Shown: positions 1 through 8,138 of the stretch, one piece after another
Layout of the letters: each line of letters begins with the position of its first letter
How positions within the stretch are numbered: position 1 is the first letter of the stretch
Assembly: GCF_000210095.1 (NCBI RefSeq)
Contig: NC_021039.1
Span: 1,953,018 to 2,013,882 of the forward strand
Length of the DNA: 60,865 bases
Origin: Ruminococcus champanellensis 18P13 = JCM 17042
GTDB taxonomy: Bacteria > Bacillota > Clostridia > Oscillospirales > Ruminococcaceae
Direction of reading: 5' to 3'
Notes under the pieces: model-generated
Databases searched by the model: none
What the model was told of the DNA's origin: nothing
The model's input: only the letters and a program-made list of their open reading frames with translations
Program-made: the position numbers and the translations under genes

Positions 1-26
1 TATCAGTAATGCGCAGCTTTTTTTCC

Positions 27-55
27 GTGATTTCCTCCCGGCAGTATGCTATACT
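27..55 (+). promoter_or_regulatory. sigma-A promoter for hen1-pnkp
   Basis: TATACT at 50-55 is preceded by TG at one base distance (extended -10). Seventeen bases upstream is GTGATT, a weak -35 at 27-32. Transcription would begin near 62, leaving a short leader that contains the GGAGG of the first gene. Confidence 0.55.
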
Positions 56-83
56 GTCTACAGACGAAAAGGAGGAATCAATC

Positions 84-1463
84 ATGCTATTGACGATTAC
101 ATATACCGGGCAAAATGCCAGGGATCTGGGATATCTGCTGTATAAGCATCCGGATCGGACACAGCAATTTACCCTGTCATTTGGGAAAGTCTATGTATTT
201 TATCCGGAGGCGTCCGATGACCGGACAACGGCGGCACTGCTGCTGGATATAGACCCCATTGACCTTGCCCGTGGAAAGGCAGGCTCAATGGAGGGCGGAC
301 TCTTTGACTATGTGAATGACCGCCCCTATGTGTCCTCATCCTTTCTGAGTACCGCGATTGCCCGGGTGTTCGGCTCCGCCATCCATGGGGTCTGCGACAA
401 AAAACCGGAATTGGTACAGCAAAGACTGGCACTCAGTGCCCGGATTCATATGCTGCCCTGTCGGGGCGGAGAGACGCTTGCACGGGAACTGTTTGAGCCG
501 CTGGGCTATCAGGTAATGACCAAAAGCTATCTGCTGGATGAGCAGTTTCCGCAGTGGGGCATGAGCAGCTATCTGGATCTGGAGATCACCGGGCAGGTAA
601 CGTTGTCCCGGCTGCTGAATCATCTGTATGTACTGATTCCGGTGTTTGACCGGCAGAAGCATTACTTTGTGGGAGAGGATGAGATCAGTAAGCTATTGGC
701 GCATGGCAAAGGCTGGCTGGAAACTCACCCGGCACGGGAGAAGATTACAAGCCGGTATTTTAGCATGCACAAAAGCTATGCCCGGCAGGCTATGAGCCTG
801 CTGGAGGAGCAGCCTTCGGTGGATGCGGAAGAATCAGAGCCGGAGCAGACGCCCTTTGTGTCCCTGAATACAAAGCGGCTGGAGGCGGTGCGCAAGGCAG
901 TGCTGGAAAGCGGGGCTGCCACCGTATTGGATCTGGGCTGCGGAGAGTGCAAGCTGACCAGGCTTTTGTTGGAGGAGTCCCAGATTAGGCGGATCACCGC
1001 TGCGGATGTGTCCATACAGGCACTGGAACGTGGCAAGTCCCGGCTGCGGCTGGAACGGATGCCACAGGCAAAGCGGGAGAAGCTGACTCTGATGCACGGA
1101 TCGGCGGTGTACCGGGATCCTCGGTTTTCCGGCTTTGATGCTGCCTGTGTGGTGGAGGTGCTGGAGCATCTGGATCCGTTCCGGATCCCGGCGTTTGAAC
1201 AGGTACTGTTTGCGCATGCAGCACCGGGCACAGTGATCCTCACCACACCCAACCGGGAGTATAATGTAAAGTATCCGGCACTGAAGACTGGCGCACTCCG
1301 GCATGGGGATCATCGCTTTGAGTGGACCCGACAGGAGTTTGCAGACTGGGCGGCGCATGTCTGCCGCAGTTATGGATATCAAGTGGTGTGCAGCGGCATC
1401 GGGGAGGAAGATCCCCAGGTGGGAGCACCGACACAGATGGGAGTGTTTACAAAATGCGTATAG
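84..1463 (+). CDS. hen1: Hen1: 3'-terminal RNA ribose 2'-O-methyltransferase
   Basis: A 459-residue bacterial Hen1. The N-terminal half is the Hen1-specific domain that in known systems associates with the partner Pnkp. The C-terminal half is a SAM methyltransferase that 2'-O-methylates the 3' terminal ribose of RNA during repair. Visible motifs are a SAM loop LDLGCGECK at about 282-290, the metal-binding set E358, E361 and H362 in EVLEH, and H410 in a GDHRFEW motif. All expected catalytic residues are present. The start at 84 is chosen because AAAGGAGG sits at 68-75; the upstream in-frame ATG at 9 has no ribosome site and precedes the promoter. It overlaps pnkp by 10 bases, which suggests coupled translation. 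Confidence 0.93.
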   Translation: MLLTITYTGQNARDLGYLLYKHPDRTQQFTLSFGKVYVFYPEASDDRTTAALLLDIDPIDLARGKAGSMEGGLFDYVNDRPYVSSSFLSTAIARVFGSAIHGVCDKKPELVQQRLALSARIHMLPCRGGETLARELFEPLGYQVMTKSYLLDEQFPQWGMSSYLDLEITGQVTLSRLLNHLYVLIPVFDRQKHYFVGEDEISKLLAHGKGWLETHPAREKITSRYFSMHKSYARQAMSLLEEQPSVDAEESEPEQTPFVSLNTKRLEAVRKAVLESGAATVLDLGCGECKLTRLLLEESQIRRITAADVSIQALERGKSRLRLERMPQAKREKLTLMHGSAVYRDPRFSGFDAACVVEVLEHLDPFRIPAFEQVLFAHAAPGTVILTTPNREYNVKYPALKTGALRHGDHRFEWTRQEFADWAAHVCRSYGYQVVCSGIGEEDPQVGAPTQMGVFTKCV

Positions 1464-4021
1464 AGATACCGGAGTTTGCCCTGGTTGCCCTGGTGGGCGC
1501 CACCTCCAGCGGAAAGAGTACCTTTGCGGCAAAGCATTTTCTGCCCACGGAGGTACTGTCCTCGGATGTATGCCGAGGGATCGTGTCCGATGACTGCAAC
1601 GATCAGTCAGCCACGGAGGATGCCTTTGATTTATTGTATTATGCGGCACAGAAGCGGTTGAGCCGGATGAAAACCACTGTGATCGATGCCACCAATGTGC
1701 AGCAGTCTGCCCGGAAACGGATTTTGTCCCTTGCCAGGGAGCAGCATGTTCACAGCGTTGCCATTGTGTTGAATCAGCCGGAAAAGACCCTGCTGGAGCG
1801 GAATGCAGCAGATCCCGGCAGGGGATATCCAGAGCGTGTGATCCGGCAGCATGTGCAGCAGCTGCGCAAAAGCATCCGCTCTTTGAAAAAAGAGGGCTTC
1901 CGGTTCGTGTATGTGCTGGATTCCCAGGAAGCCATCGACCAGGCGGAGGTCATCCGCACCAAGCTGTGGAACAACAAGAAGGAACTGCATGGTCCTTTTG
2001 ATATCATCGGAGATGTACATGGCTGTCTGGCAGAGCTGAAACTCCTTCTGGATCAGCTGGGCTATGTGCCGGATCCGGATGGTATATATGTGCATCCCCA
2101 GGGCAGAATGGCTGCCTTTCTGGGGGATCTGTGTGACCGGGGGGCGGAAAATACAGGAGTTCTGCGGCTGGTGATGGGCATGGTATCCAAAGGAACAGCC
2201 CTGGCGGTACCCGGGAATCATGATGTCAAATTACTCAAATATTTACAGGGTCGCCGGGTGCAGCTGAACCACGGACTGGAGATCACGGTAGCCCAGCTAG
2301 ATGGGGAAAGCGATGCCTTCCGCAGTCAGGTGCAGCAGTTCCTGGAGGGACTGGTGAGTCACTATGTGCTGGACGAGGGGAAGCTGGTGATCGCCCATGC
2401 CGGCATCAAGGAGAAGTATATCGGCAGAGGCTCCGGCAGGATCCGGGATTTCTGCCTGTACGGAGATGTGAACGGAGAAACCGATGCATACGGACTGCCC
2501 GTCCGGGGAAACTGGGCGGCGGATTACCGGGGCAAGGCGCTTGTAGTGTACGGGCATGTGCCCGGGGAGTGGGTGCGCTGGGAAAATCATACCTGTTGTA
2601 TTGACACGGGCTGTGTATTCGGCGGCATGCTGACAGCGCTACGGTATCCGGAGCAGGAGACCATTTCTGTACCCGCATTGCAGCAGTATGCAAAGCCTCT
2701 GAGAGCCTTACAGCCGGAGCCGGTGGAGCCGGGAACGGATACGCTTATGGTGCAGGATGTGCAGGGGCGTATGCAGTTGACCACCGGGTTGATCCCTTCC
2801 ATCGTGATCGGCGAAGCACAGGCGGCGGCAGCCCTGGAGGCCATGAGCCGGTATGCGGCGGATCCCAAGTGGCTGATTTATCTGCCGCCCACCATGTCCC
2901 CCTGCAAGACCAGCCAACTGCCGGAGTATCTGGAGCATCCCCTGGAGGCGTTTTCCTATTACCGGGAGCATGGCATCCGGCAGGTCATCTGTGAAAAAAA
3001 GCATATGGGTTCCCGGGCGGTGGTCGTGCTGTGCCGGAACGCAGAAACTGCATCCAGACGTTTTGGCGTGGAGGATGGTACCAGAGGCATTATCTATACC
3101 CGTACCGGCAGGCGCTTTTTTGAGGATGTACAAATGGAACAGGCAGTACTGGATCGGTTGGATGCTGTGCTGATGAAAACCGGTTTCTGGAAGGATTTTG
3201 CGACGGATTGGGTATGCCTGGACACAGAGCTGATGCCCTGGTCAGAGAAGGCCCAGACTCTGCTGCAGCGGCAGTATGCACCGGTAGGGGTTGCGGGGCG
3301 GAATGGCCTGGCAGCAGCAGTGGATGCTTTGGAGCAGACCTGCTGCCGACAGAATCATGCCTTTCGTGTGGATCCGCAGACCTCCGGACAGAATGCAGAT
3401 CCACGGGCATTGCTGGAGCAGTATCGGGAAAAGCAGGATGCGCTGTGTCGGTACACGACGGCATACCGGGAGTATTGCTGGCAGGTGAACAGCGTGGAGG
3501 ATCTGAAAATCGCCCCCTTTCATTTGCTTGCCTGTGAAGGGCATGTGTTCTCGGATCGAACCAATTTGTGGCATATGGAAACTTTGAAGCAATACTGTAC
3601 CGGGGTGGATCCGATTTTCATTGCAACGGATTATTTGCAGGTGGATACGGAGGATCCGGACAGCATCCAGGCCGGAGTGGATTGGTGGGTGGCATTGACC
3701 GGCAGTGGCGGTGAGGGCATGGTGGTGAAGCCGGAGCCATTTACGGCTATGCAGGAGCACACGCTGCTGCAGCCGGCGGTGAAATGCCGGGGCGCAGAGT
3801 ACCTGCGGATCATTTACGGGCCGGAGTATCGGACGCCTGCCCACCTGGAGCGGCTGAAAAAGCGATCACTGAGCCGAAAGCGGAGCCTTGCACTGCGGGA
3901 GTTTGCCCTGGGCATGGAATCTTTGAACCGATTTGTGGCGAAGGAGCCTTTGCATCAGGTGCATGCCTGTGTATTCGGCGTGCTGGCGCTGGAGAGTGAG
4001 CCGGTGGATCCAAGACTATAA
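1454..4021 (+). CDS. pnkp: Pnkp: polynucleotide kinase-phosphatase / RNA ligase
   Basis: An 855-residue trifunctional RNA end-healing and sealing enzyme, near the usual length for bacterial Pnkp. Domains in order: a 5'-OH polynucleotide kinase with P-loop GATSSGKST at 15-23; a calcineurin-like 2',3'-phosphatase with GDVHG (D187, H189), GDLCDRG and GNHD; and a C-terminal ligase-type adenylyltransferase with the nucleotide-binding lysine at about 516 in KHMGSR. The kinase and phosphatase motifs fall at the same residue numbers that I recall for Clostridium thermocellum Pnkp. Start ATG 1454 lies inside the end of hen1. Together the two genes form the known bacterial Pnkp/Hen1 system, which repairs RNA cut by ribotoxins and methylates the junction against re-cleavage. 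Confidence 0.95.
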   Translation: MRIEIPEFALVALVGATSSGKSTFAAKHFLPTEVLSSDVCRGIVSDDCNDQSATEDAFDLLYYAAQKRLSRMKTTVIDATNVQQSARKRILSLAREQHVHSVAIVLNQPEKTLLERNAADPGRGYPERVIRQHVQQLRKSIRSLKKEGFRFVYVLDSQEAIDQAEVIRTKLWNNKKELHGPFDIIGDVHGCLAELKLLLDQLGYVPDPDGIYVHPQGRMAAFLGDLCDRGAENTGVLRLVMGMVSKGTALAVPGNHDVKLLKYLQGRRVQLNHGLEITVAQLDGESDAFRSQVQQFLEGLVSHYVLDEGKLVIAHAGIKEKYIGRGSGRIRDFCLYGDVNGETDAYGLPVRGNWAADYRGKALVVYGHVPGEWVRWENHTCCIDTGCVFGGMLTALRYPEQETISVPALQQYAKPLRALQPEPVEPGTDTLMVQDVQGRMQLTTGLIPSIVIGEAQAAAALEAMSRYAADPKWLIYLPPTMSPCKTSQLPEYLEHPLEAFSYYREHGIRQVICEKKHMGSRAVVVLCRNAETASRRFGVEDGTRGIIYTRTGRRFFEDVQMEQAVLDRLDAVLMKTGFWKDFATDWVCLDTELMPWSEKAQTLLQRQYAPVGVAGRNGLAAAVDALEQTCCRQNHAFRVDPQTSGQNADPRALLEQYREKQDALCRYTTAYREYCWQVNSVEDLKIAPFHLLACEGHVFSDRTNLWHMETLKQYCTGVDPIFIATDYLQVDTEDPDSIQAGVDWWVALTGSGGEGMVVKPEPFTAMQEHTLLQPAVKCRGAEYLRIIYGPEYRTPAHLERLKKRSLSRKRSLALREFALGMESLNRFVAKEPLHQVHACVFGVLALESEPVDPRL

Positions 4022-4036
4022 TTGCTAATCAGAAAC

Positions 4037-4067
4037 AAAGCCGCTTCCCACATGGGAGGCGGCTTTT
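4037..4067 (+). terminator. intrinsic terminator after pnkp
   Basis: A 13-bp stem with one G-T pair (AAAGCCGC arm against GCGGCTTT), a 4-5 base loop and a TTTT tail, starting 16 bases after the pnkp stop. Confidence 0.85.
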
Positions 4068-4143
4068 CTGCACAGTTTTCATGGTGTGTCATACACTGGG
4101 ATAGTGCCGGGTGTATCCGGCAGTATTGAGAGGAGTGAAGGCT

Positions 4144-4944
4144 GTGCAGAATTTTTCATACACAACCCTGGCATTGTTTGCCACCCTGTTTACCTGGTCA
4201 TTGACTGCTCTGGGTGCTGTCAGCGTTGTGTTTTTCAAGAATGTAAATAAAAACTGGATGGACGGCATGCTTGGCTTTGCTGGGGGCGTTATGATCGCTG
4301 CATCCTTCTGGTCCTTGCTTTCCCCGGCCATTGATATGGCGGAGAGCCTGGAGATGACCCCTTGGCTTGTGGCATTGGCAGGGTTTCTAGGAGGCGGCTT
4401 GCTGCTGTTTGGGGGAGATAAGCTGTACAGCAGGCTGGAGCGTTCTCCCAAGCTGTCCGGCAAGCTAAATCGTTCTAGCAAGTGGAAACGCTGTCTGATG
4501 CTGGTGTTTTCCATTACCCTGCACAACATTCCGGAGGGGCTGGCAGTGGGGGTTGCCTTCGGTTCCCTGACCTATGATCTGGAGGGGGCAACCATTCTCA
4601 CTGCCTTCATGCTGGCACTGGGCATCGGCATTCAGAACCTGCCGGAGGGCATGGCAGTCAGCGTTCCCCTGCGCCGGGAGGGCTTGTCCCGGGGCAAGGC
4701 ATTTTTCCTCGGTCAGCTCAGCGGTATCGTGGAGCCCATTTCCGGCGTGCTGGGCGCATTGCTGGTGCTGAAGGTGCGCATGGCGCTGCCCTTTCTGCTG
4801 GCATTCGCTGCGGGGGCTATGATCTATGTGGTGGTGGAAGAACTGATCCCGGAGAGCCAGACCAATGAAAACAAAAACTACATGGCGCTTGCTACTATGG
4901 TGGGCTTTTCCTGCATGATGGTGCTGGATGTGGCACTGGGTTAA
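4144..4944 (+). CDS. ZIP family divalent metal transporter (GufA-like)
   Basis: A 266-residue integral membrane protein of the ZIP family, which moves zinc, iron or other divalent metals into the cytoplasm. The two metal-site helices carry the signature HNIPEG (about 137-142) and QNLPEG (about 172-177). About eight hydrophobic helices can be counted, with a short charged loop after the third. GTG 4144 is preferred because GAGAGGAG lies 8 bases upstream; the in-frame GTG at 4111 has no ribosome site. The 3' end faces the end of sigG with only 8 bases between the stops. Metal specificity cannot be read from the sequence. Confidence 0.9.
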   Translation: MQNFSYTTLALFATLFTWSLTALGAVSVVFFKNVNKNWMDGMLGFAGGVMIAASFWSLLSPAIDMAESLEMTPWLVALAGFLGGGLLLFGGDKLYSRLERSPKLSGKLNRSSKWKRCLMLVFSITLHNIPEGLAVGVAFGSLTYDLEGATILTAFMLALGIGIQNLPEGMAVSVPLRREGLSRGKAFFLGQLSGIVEPISGVLGALLVLKVRMALPFLLAFAAGAMIYVVVEELIPESQTNENKNYMALATMVGFSCMMVLDVALG

Positions 4945-4952
4945 GGCGTGCC

Positions 4953-5726
4953 TTAAACGTCTCCCTTGATCTGGTTCAACGCCCCCTTTTCCAGCCGGGA
5001 TACCTGCGCCTGAGAAATGCCGATCTCCTGGGCGACCTCCACCTGGGTCTTGCCCTGAAAGAAACGCAGATACAGGATCCGCTTTTCCCTGGGCTGTAAT
5101 GCCTTGATGGCATCCCGCAGTGCGATTTCATCCAGCCAGCTGTCCACGCTGTTCTGATCGCTGATCTGATCCAGTACATACAGCGTGTCTCCGGCATCTG
5201 AGTAAACCGGCTCGTACAGCGAAACCGGATCCGTTACGCTTTCCAGTGCCAGTACCACATCACTGCGCTTGGCGTCAATGCGCTTTGCGATTTCATCCAT
5301 GGTGGGCTCCTTCTGCTGCTCGGCGGTCAGCTGTTCCTTTGCCTGCATGGCTTTGTATGCCAGATCCCGCAGAGAGCGGCTGACCTTAATGTGATTATAA
5401 TCCCGCAGGAATCGGCGCAGCTCTCCGCTGATCATGGGTACGCAGTATGTGGAAAACCGCACCTCCTTGGACAGGTCAAAATTGTTGATGGCTTTGATCA
5501 GACCGATCACGCCGATCTGGAACAGATCATCAATATCTTCCCCTCTGCCGGCAAAGCGCTGGATCACGCTGAGCACCAGCCGCAGGTTGCCGTTGATCAG
5601 CTTGTCCCGTGCTTCCTTGCTGCCGGTGCGCTGGATCTCCCGCAGCAGTTCGATTTTTTCGCTTTCCTTGAGTACTGTCAGCTTCGAGGTGTTGATTCCG
5701 GAGATGATAACCTTCTGATACGCCAT
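4953..5726 (-). CDS. sigG: RNA polymerase sporulation sigma factor SigG
   Basis: A 257-residue sigma-70 family factor that drives late forespore genes. The SigG-specific N-terminus (ISGINTSKLTVL) is clear. It is followed by region 2 with DLFQIGVIGLIKAINNFD and RFSTYCVPMI, then region 3 and the region 4 helix-turn-helix ending in EIGISQAQVSRLEKGAL. Start ATG 5726 is chosen because GGAGGG lies just upstream; an earlier in-frame ATG at 5786 would run through a hairpin. In many Firmicutes sigG lies next to spoIIGA-sigE, which are not here. The gene stands alone on the - strand. A CATACTA box upstream (5797-5803) resembles a forespore-sigma -10, but no convincing -35 accompanies it. Confidence 0.93.
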   Translation of the reverse strand: MAYQKVIISGINTSKLTVLKESEKIELLREIQRTGSKEARDKLINGNLRLVLSVIQRFAGRGEDIDDLFQIGVIGLIKAINNFDLSKEVRFSTYCVPMISGELRRFLRDYNHIKVSRSLRDLAYKAMQAKEQLTAEQQKEPTMDEIAKRIDAKRSDVVLALESVTDPVSLYEPVYSDAGDTLYVLDQISDQNSVDSWLDEIALRDAIKALQPREKRILYLRFFQGKTQVEVAQEIGISQAQVSRLEKGALNQIKGDV

Positions 5727-5753
5727 GCCGAACCCTCCGTTTTCTTTCTTTGG

Positions 5754-5784
5754 GCAGTATCCTGCGCGCATTGCAGGATGCTGC
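5754..5784 (-). promoter_or_regulatory. stem-loop upstream of sigG
   Basis: A 12-bp stem (5754-5765 with 5773-5784, one T-G pair) and a 7-base loop sit 28-58 bases upstream of the sigG start. It has no T-run in either direction, so it is not an obvious terminator. It would lie in a sigG leader or in read-through transcripts. A control role is inference. Confidence 0.45.
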
Positions 5785-5860
5785 ACGGTCTTAGTATGGC
5801 TCTGTCGTATCCTTCATAAACGGACGTGCGCAGGAGAAACCACAAGAAAAATCTTCCTCG

Positions 5861-5889
5861 TTGACATCCTGCGGCGGACATGCTATAAT
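5861..5889 (+). promoter_or_regulatory. full-consensus sigma-A promoter
   Basis: TTGACA at 5861-5866, a 17-base spacer, and TATAAT at 5884-5889 with an extended TGC. It matches the sigma-A consensus at every position. Transcription would start near 5896, giving a leader of about 15 bases. Confidence 0.9.
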
Positions 5890-5910
5890 GGCGAAAAAGG
5901 AGATGAGTTT

Positions 5911-6345
5911 ATGGTGCGGGAGGCAAAACAGGAGGATCTGCAGGGGCTGCTGCAATTGTACCTGTGTCTGCATGAAACCGCAGTACCGGAGGAATCGGAA
6001 CGACTGCATGCAGTCTGGCAGCAGATCCTGGGGGATCCTATGCATCATGTGCTGGTGTATGAAGCGGGGGACAGAATCGTGTCCTCCTGCGTCTGTCTGA
6101 TCGTGCCGAATCTCACCCGGGGACTGCGCCCCTATGGGCTGATCGAAAATGTGGTGACGCTGGATGGATTCCGGGGCAGGGGATACGCTTCCGCCTGCCT
6201 TGCATATGCAAGGGAAATTGCCATCGAGAACCATTGCTATAAGCTCATGCTGATGACCGGCTCCAAGCAGGAGCGTACCCTGGAGTTCTATCGGCGTGCC
6301 GGTTATAACGCAGCGGATAAGACCGGTTTTGTGCAGTGGCTCTGA
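5911..6345 (+). CDS. GNAT family N-acetyltransferase
   Basis: A 144-residue single-domain GNAT acetyltransferase, which transfers an acetyl group from acetyl-CoA to an unknown amine substrate. The acetyl-CoA loop appears as LDGFRGRGYASACLAYA, followed by the C-terminal SKQERTLEFYRRAGY segment typical of the fold. The start ATG 5911 is chosen because AAAAAGGAG lies upstream and the promoter's predicted start point leaves no room for an earlier codon. It is a single-gene transcript between divergent sigG and the next promoter. Confidence 0.85.
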   Translation: MVREAKQEDLQGLLQLYLCLHETAVPEESERLHAVWQQILGDPMHHVLVYEAGDRIVSSCVCLIVPNLTRGLRPYGLIENVVTLDGFRGRGYASACLAYAREIAIENHCYKLMLMTGSKQERTLEFYRRAGYNAADKTGFVQWL

Positions 6346-6379
6346 TGGAGGATTCATCTGGATTTTTCATGAAAAGTGC

Positions 6380-6408
6380 TTTACTTTTCACCGGGCGTAT
6401 GCTATAAT
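6380..6408 (+). promoter_or_regulatory. extended -10 promoter
   Basis: TTTACT at 6380-6385, a 17-base spacer, and TATAAT at 6403-6408 preceded by TGC. It is placed 46 bases before the start of the Wzz-like gene. Confidence 0.75.
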
Positions 6409-6454
6409 TACTTTGTTTGTTGCTTATCACGTCGATTTAGGAGGAATCGGAGAT

Positions 6455-7969
6455 ATGGATGAAAAAAAAGATATTAACGTTACACTTCAAATGGAACAGG
6501 AAGGAAAATCTGAGATTGTAATATCCGTGTTCAGTATCTGGAGAGGACTCAAGCGGTTCTTTATTCTTTGGATTGCCGCTGCCATTCTGTTGGGCATCTT
6601 CTCTATTCTGTTCAGCGCACTGTTTGCTTCTGACCAGAATAAGCGCACCTCTGCTTTGGTGAGCTTTACCTATAAGGGCATCGAACAGGGCAAGGATCCT
6701 GCTGGAAAGGATTTTAATGTAAAGGATAGTCTCTGCAATCCGGAGGTGATCCAGAATGCCCTGACCCAGCTTGGTCGCCCGACTGATGAGCTGGAGTCCG
6801 TTCGTGCCGGTCTGAGCGTAAATGGTATCATTCCATCAGATGCGATGGACCGGATCATCACCTACCAGAATGTGTATCAAAATGCAACCAACGGTGCACT
6901 GTCTGCTGCACAGGCTATGCTGGATGTATCCTATTATTCCACACAGTACCAGGTTATTTTTGACTATAGCGATACCAGCTACAGCAGCGATGAGGCTGTA
7001 CAGGTTCTGAACCAGATGCTGGATTGCTACCGGAGCTATTTCTTTGAGGTTTACGGTTACAACAAGGCGCTGGGCAGCGCCATTGCAGCAATTGATTACA
7101 GCACATACGACTATGCAGAAGCAGTAGATGTGTTCAGCACCACACTGACTACGCTGGCAGATTATCTGGATCAGCTGGCTGAGGAGGATACCACCCGGTT
7201 CCGTTCCAACAAGACCGGCTACACCTTTGCTGACCTGTCTTCTGCCGTGGAGACCATTGAAAGCATGGATTTGGATCTGATCTCCTCCTACATTACAGTC
7301 AACAATGTAACCAAGGATCGGCAGGCGCTGATGACCTATTATCAGTACCGGGTGGATTCACTCAGACGGAAGAGAAACATTTCCCAGGAGCGGTTGGATA
7401 CCATTACAGAATCCATCGACAAGTACGAAAAGGACAGCATTCTGATTTTCGGCAATGGCACGGACAATGTAAACACCACTTATACCCAGGCATCTGAGCA
7501 GTATGACAAGCTGATCAGCCAGAAGATCTCCGCACAGAAGGAAGTGTCCACTGCTACACAGCAGATCGACTTCTTTGAAACTCGGATTGAAGCGCTGGAG
7601 GATCGTTCAGCTGCATCCAGGGAAAAGATGGAGCGGGTTGAAAAGGATCTGGCTGACCTGAACGAAAAGGTCAATAAGCTGCTGGATGATGTCAATGCCA
7701 CTTCGGATGAATACTACGAAAACGTTGCCTTTGGAAACGCTTATAACGTTCTGGTTCCTGCATCCAGTTCTGCTATGGGCTTTATCCGGAGTCTGATCAA
7801 CGGGGCTATGAAGCCGGCGGTCATTCTGGAGGCTGTGGCATTGCTGGTATACCTGTGTGCAGCGTTTATATACGGTCTGCGCCTGGAGAAGGGCAAACTG
7901 CCGGAAGCGGAGACAAAGCCTGAGGAAAAGTCCACTGAGAAGCAGACAGAGAAAAAGGCAAAATCCTAA
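6455..7969 (+). CDS. Wzz-like chain-length determinant / polysaccharide-type membrane protein
   Basis: A 504-residue protein with the layout of polysaccharide co-polymerases. It has a short cytoplasmic N-terminus and a first membrane helix at about 30-52. A long extracellular region follows with strongly helical, coiled-coil-prone stretches (about 290-425). A second helix lies at about 452-475, and the tail is lysine- and glutamate-rich. No tyrosine kinase domain is fused. Start ATG 6455 has GGAGG at 6440-6444. No glycosyltransferase or flippase cluster surrounds it; it is bounded by its own promoter and terminator. The family assignment rests on topology more than on signature residues. Confidence 0.6.
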   Translation: MDEKKDINVTLQMEQEGKSEIVISVFSIWRGLKRFFILWIAAAILLGIFSILFSALFASDQNKRTSALVSFTYKGIEQGKDPAGKDFNVKDSLCNPEVIQNALTQLGRPTDELESVRAGLSVNGIIPSDAMDRIITYQNVYQNATNGALSAAQAMLDVSYYSTQYQVIFDYSDTSYSSDEAVQVLNQMLDCYRSYFFEVYGYNKALGSAIAAIDYSTYDYAEAVDVFSTTLTTLADYLDQLAEEDTTRFRSNKTGYTFADLSSAVETIESMDLDLISSYITVNNVTKDRQALMTYYQYRVDSLRRKRNISQERLDTITESIDKYEKDSILIFGNGTDNVNTTYTQASEQYDKLISQKISAQKEVSTATQQIDFFETRIEALEDRSAASREKMERVEKDLADLNEKVNKLLDDVNATSDEYYENVAFGNAYNVLVPASSSAMGFIRSLINGAMKPAVILEAVALLVYLCAAFIYGLRLEKGKLPEAETKPEEKSTEKQTEKKAKS

Positions 7970-7985
7970 GCGCATTTGGATTGAG

Positions 7986-8020
7986 GAAGGATCAGCTCTG
8001 ATGGGCAGATCCTTCTTTTT
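7986..8020 (+). terminator. intrinsic terminator
   Basis: GAAGGATC at 7986-7993 pairs with GATCCTTC at 8008-8015, followed by TTTTT. It ends the Wzz-like transcript. Confidence 0.8.
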
Positions 8021-8064
8021 ATGCCGGCTGTTGCGATAAACCTGCAAAAATCAGCAAGTTTATA

Positions 8065-8093
8065 TTGCTTTTTTCTGCTGTGTGCGTTATAAT
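8065..8093 (+). promoter_or_regulatory. sigma-A promoter of the amino acid ABC operon
   Basis: TTGCTT at 8065-8070, a 17-base spacer, and TATAAT at 8088-8093, 46 bases before the binding-protein start. Confidence 0.75.
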
Positions 8094-8138
8094 AGAACAA
8101 TAGGCATGTTCAACGAAAAATTGAAAGGAATGTTTCAC

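Noticed and set aside
4098-4105. A CATACACT-like box before the ZIP gene resembling a sigma-E -10
   Set aside because: The -35 position 14 bases upstream does not fit the consensus, so no sporulation promoter is claimed.
5797-5803. A CATACTA box upstream of sigG resembling a forespore -10
   Set aside because: No matching -35 is found at 15 bases, so it is mentioned only in the sigG entry.
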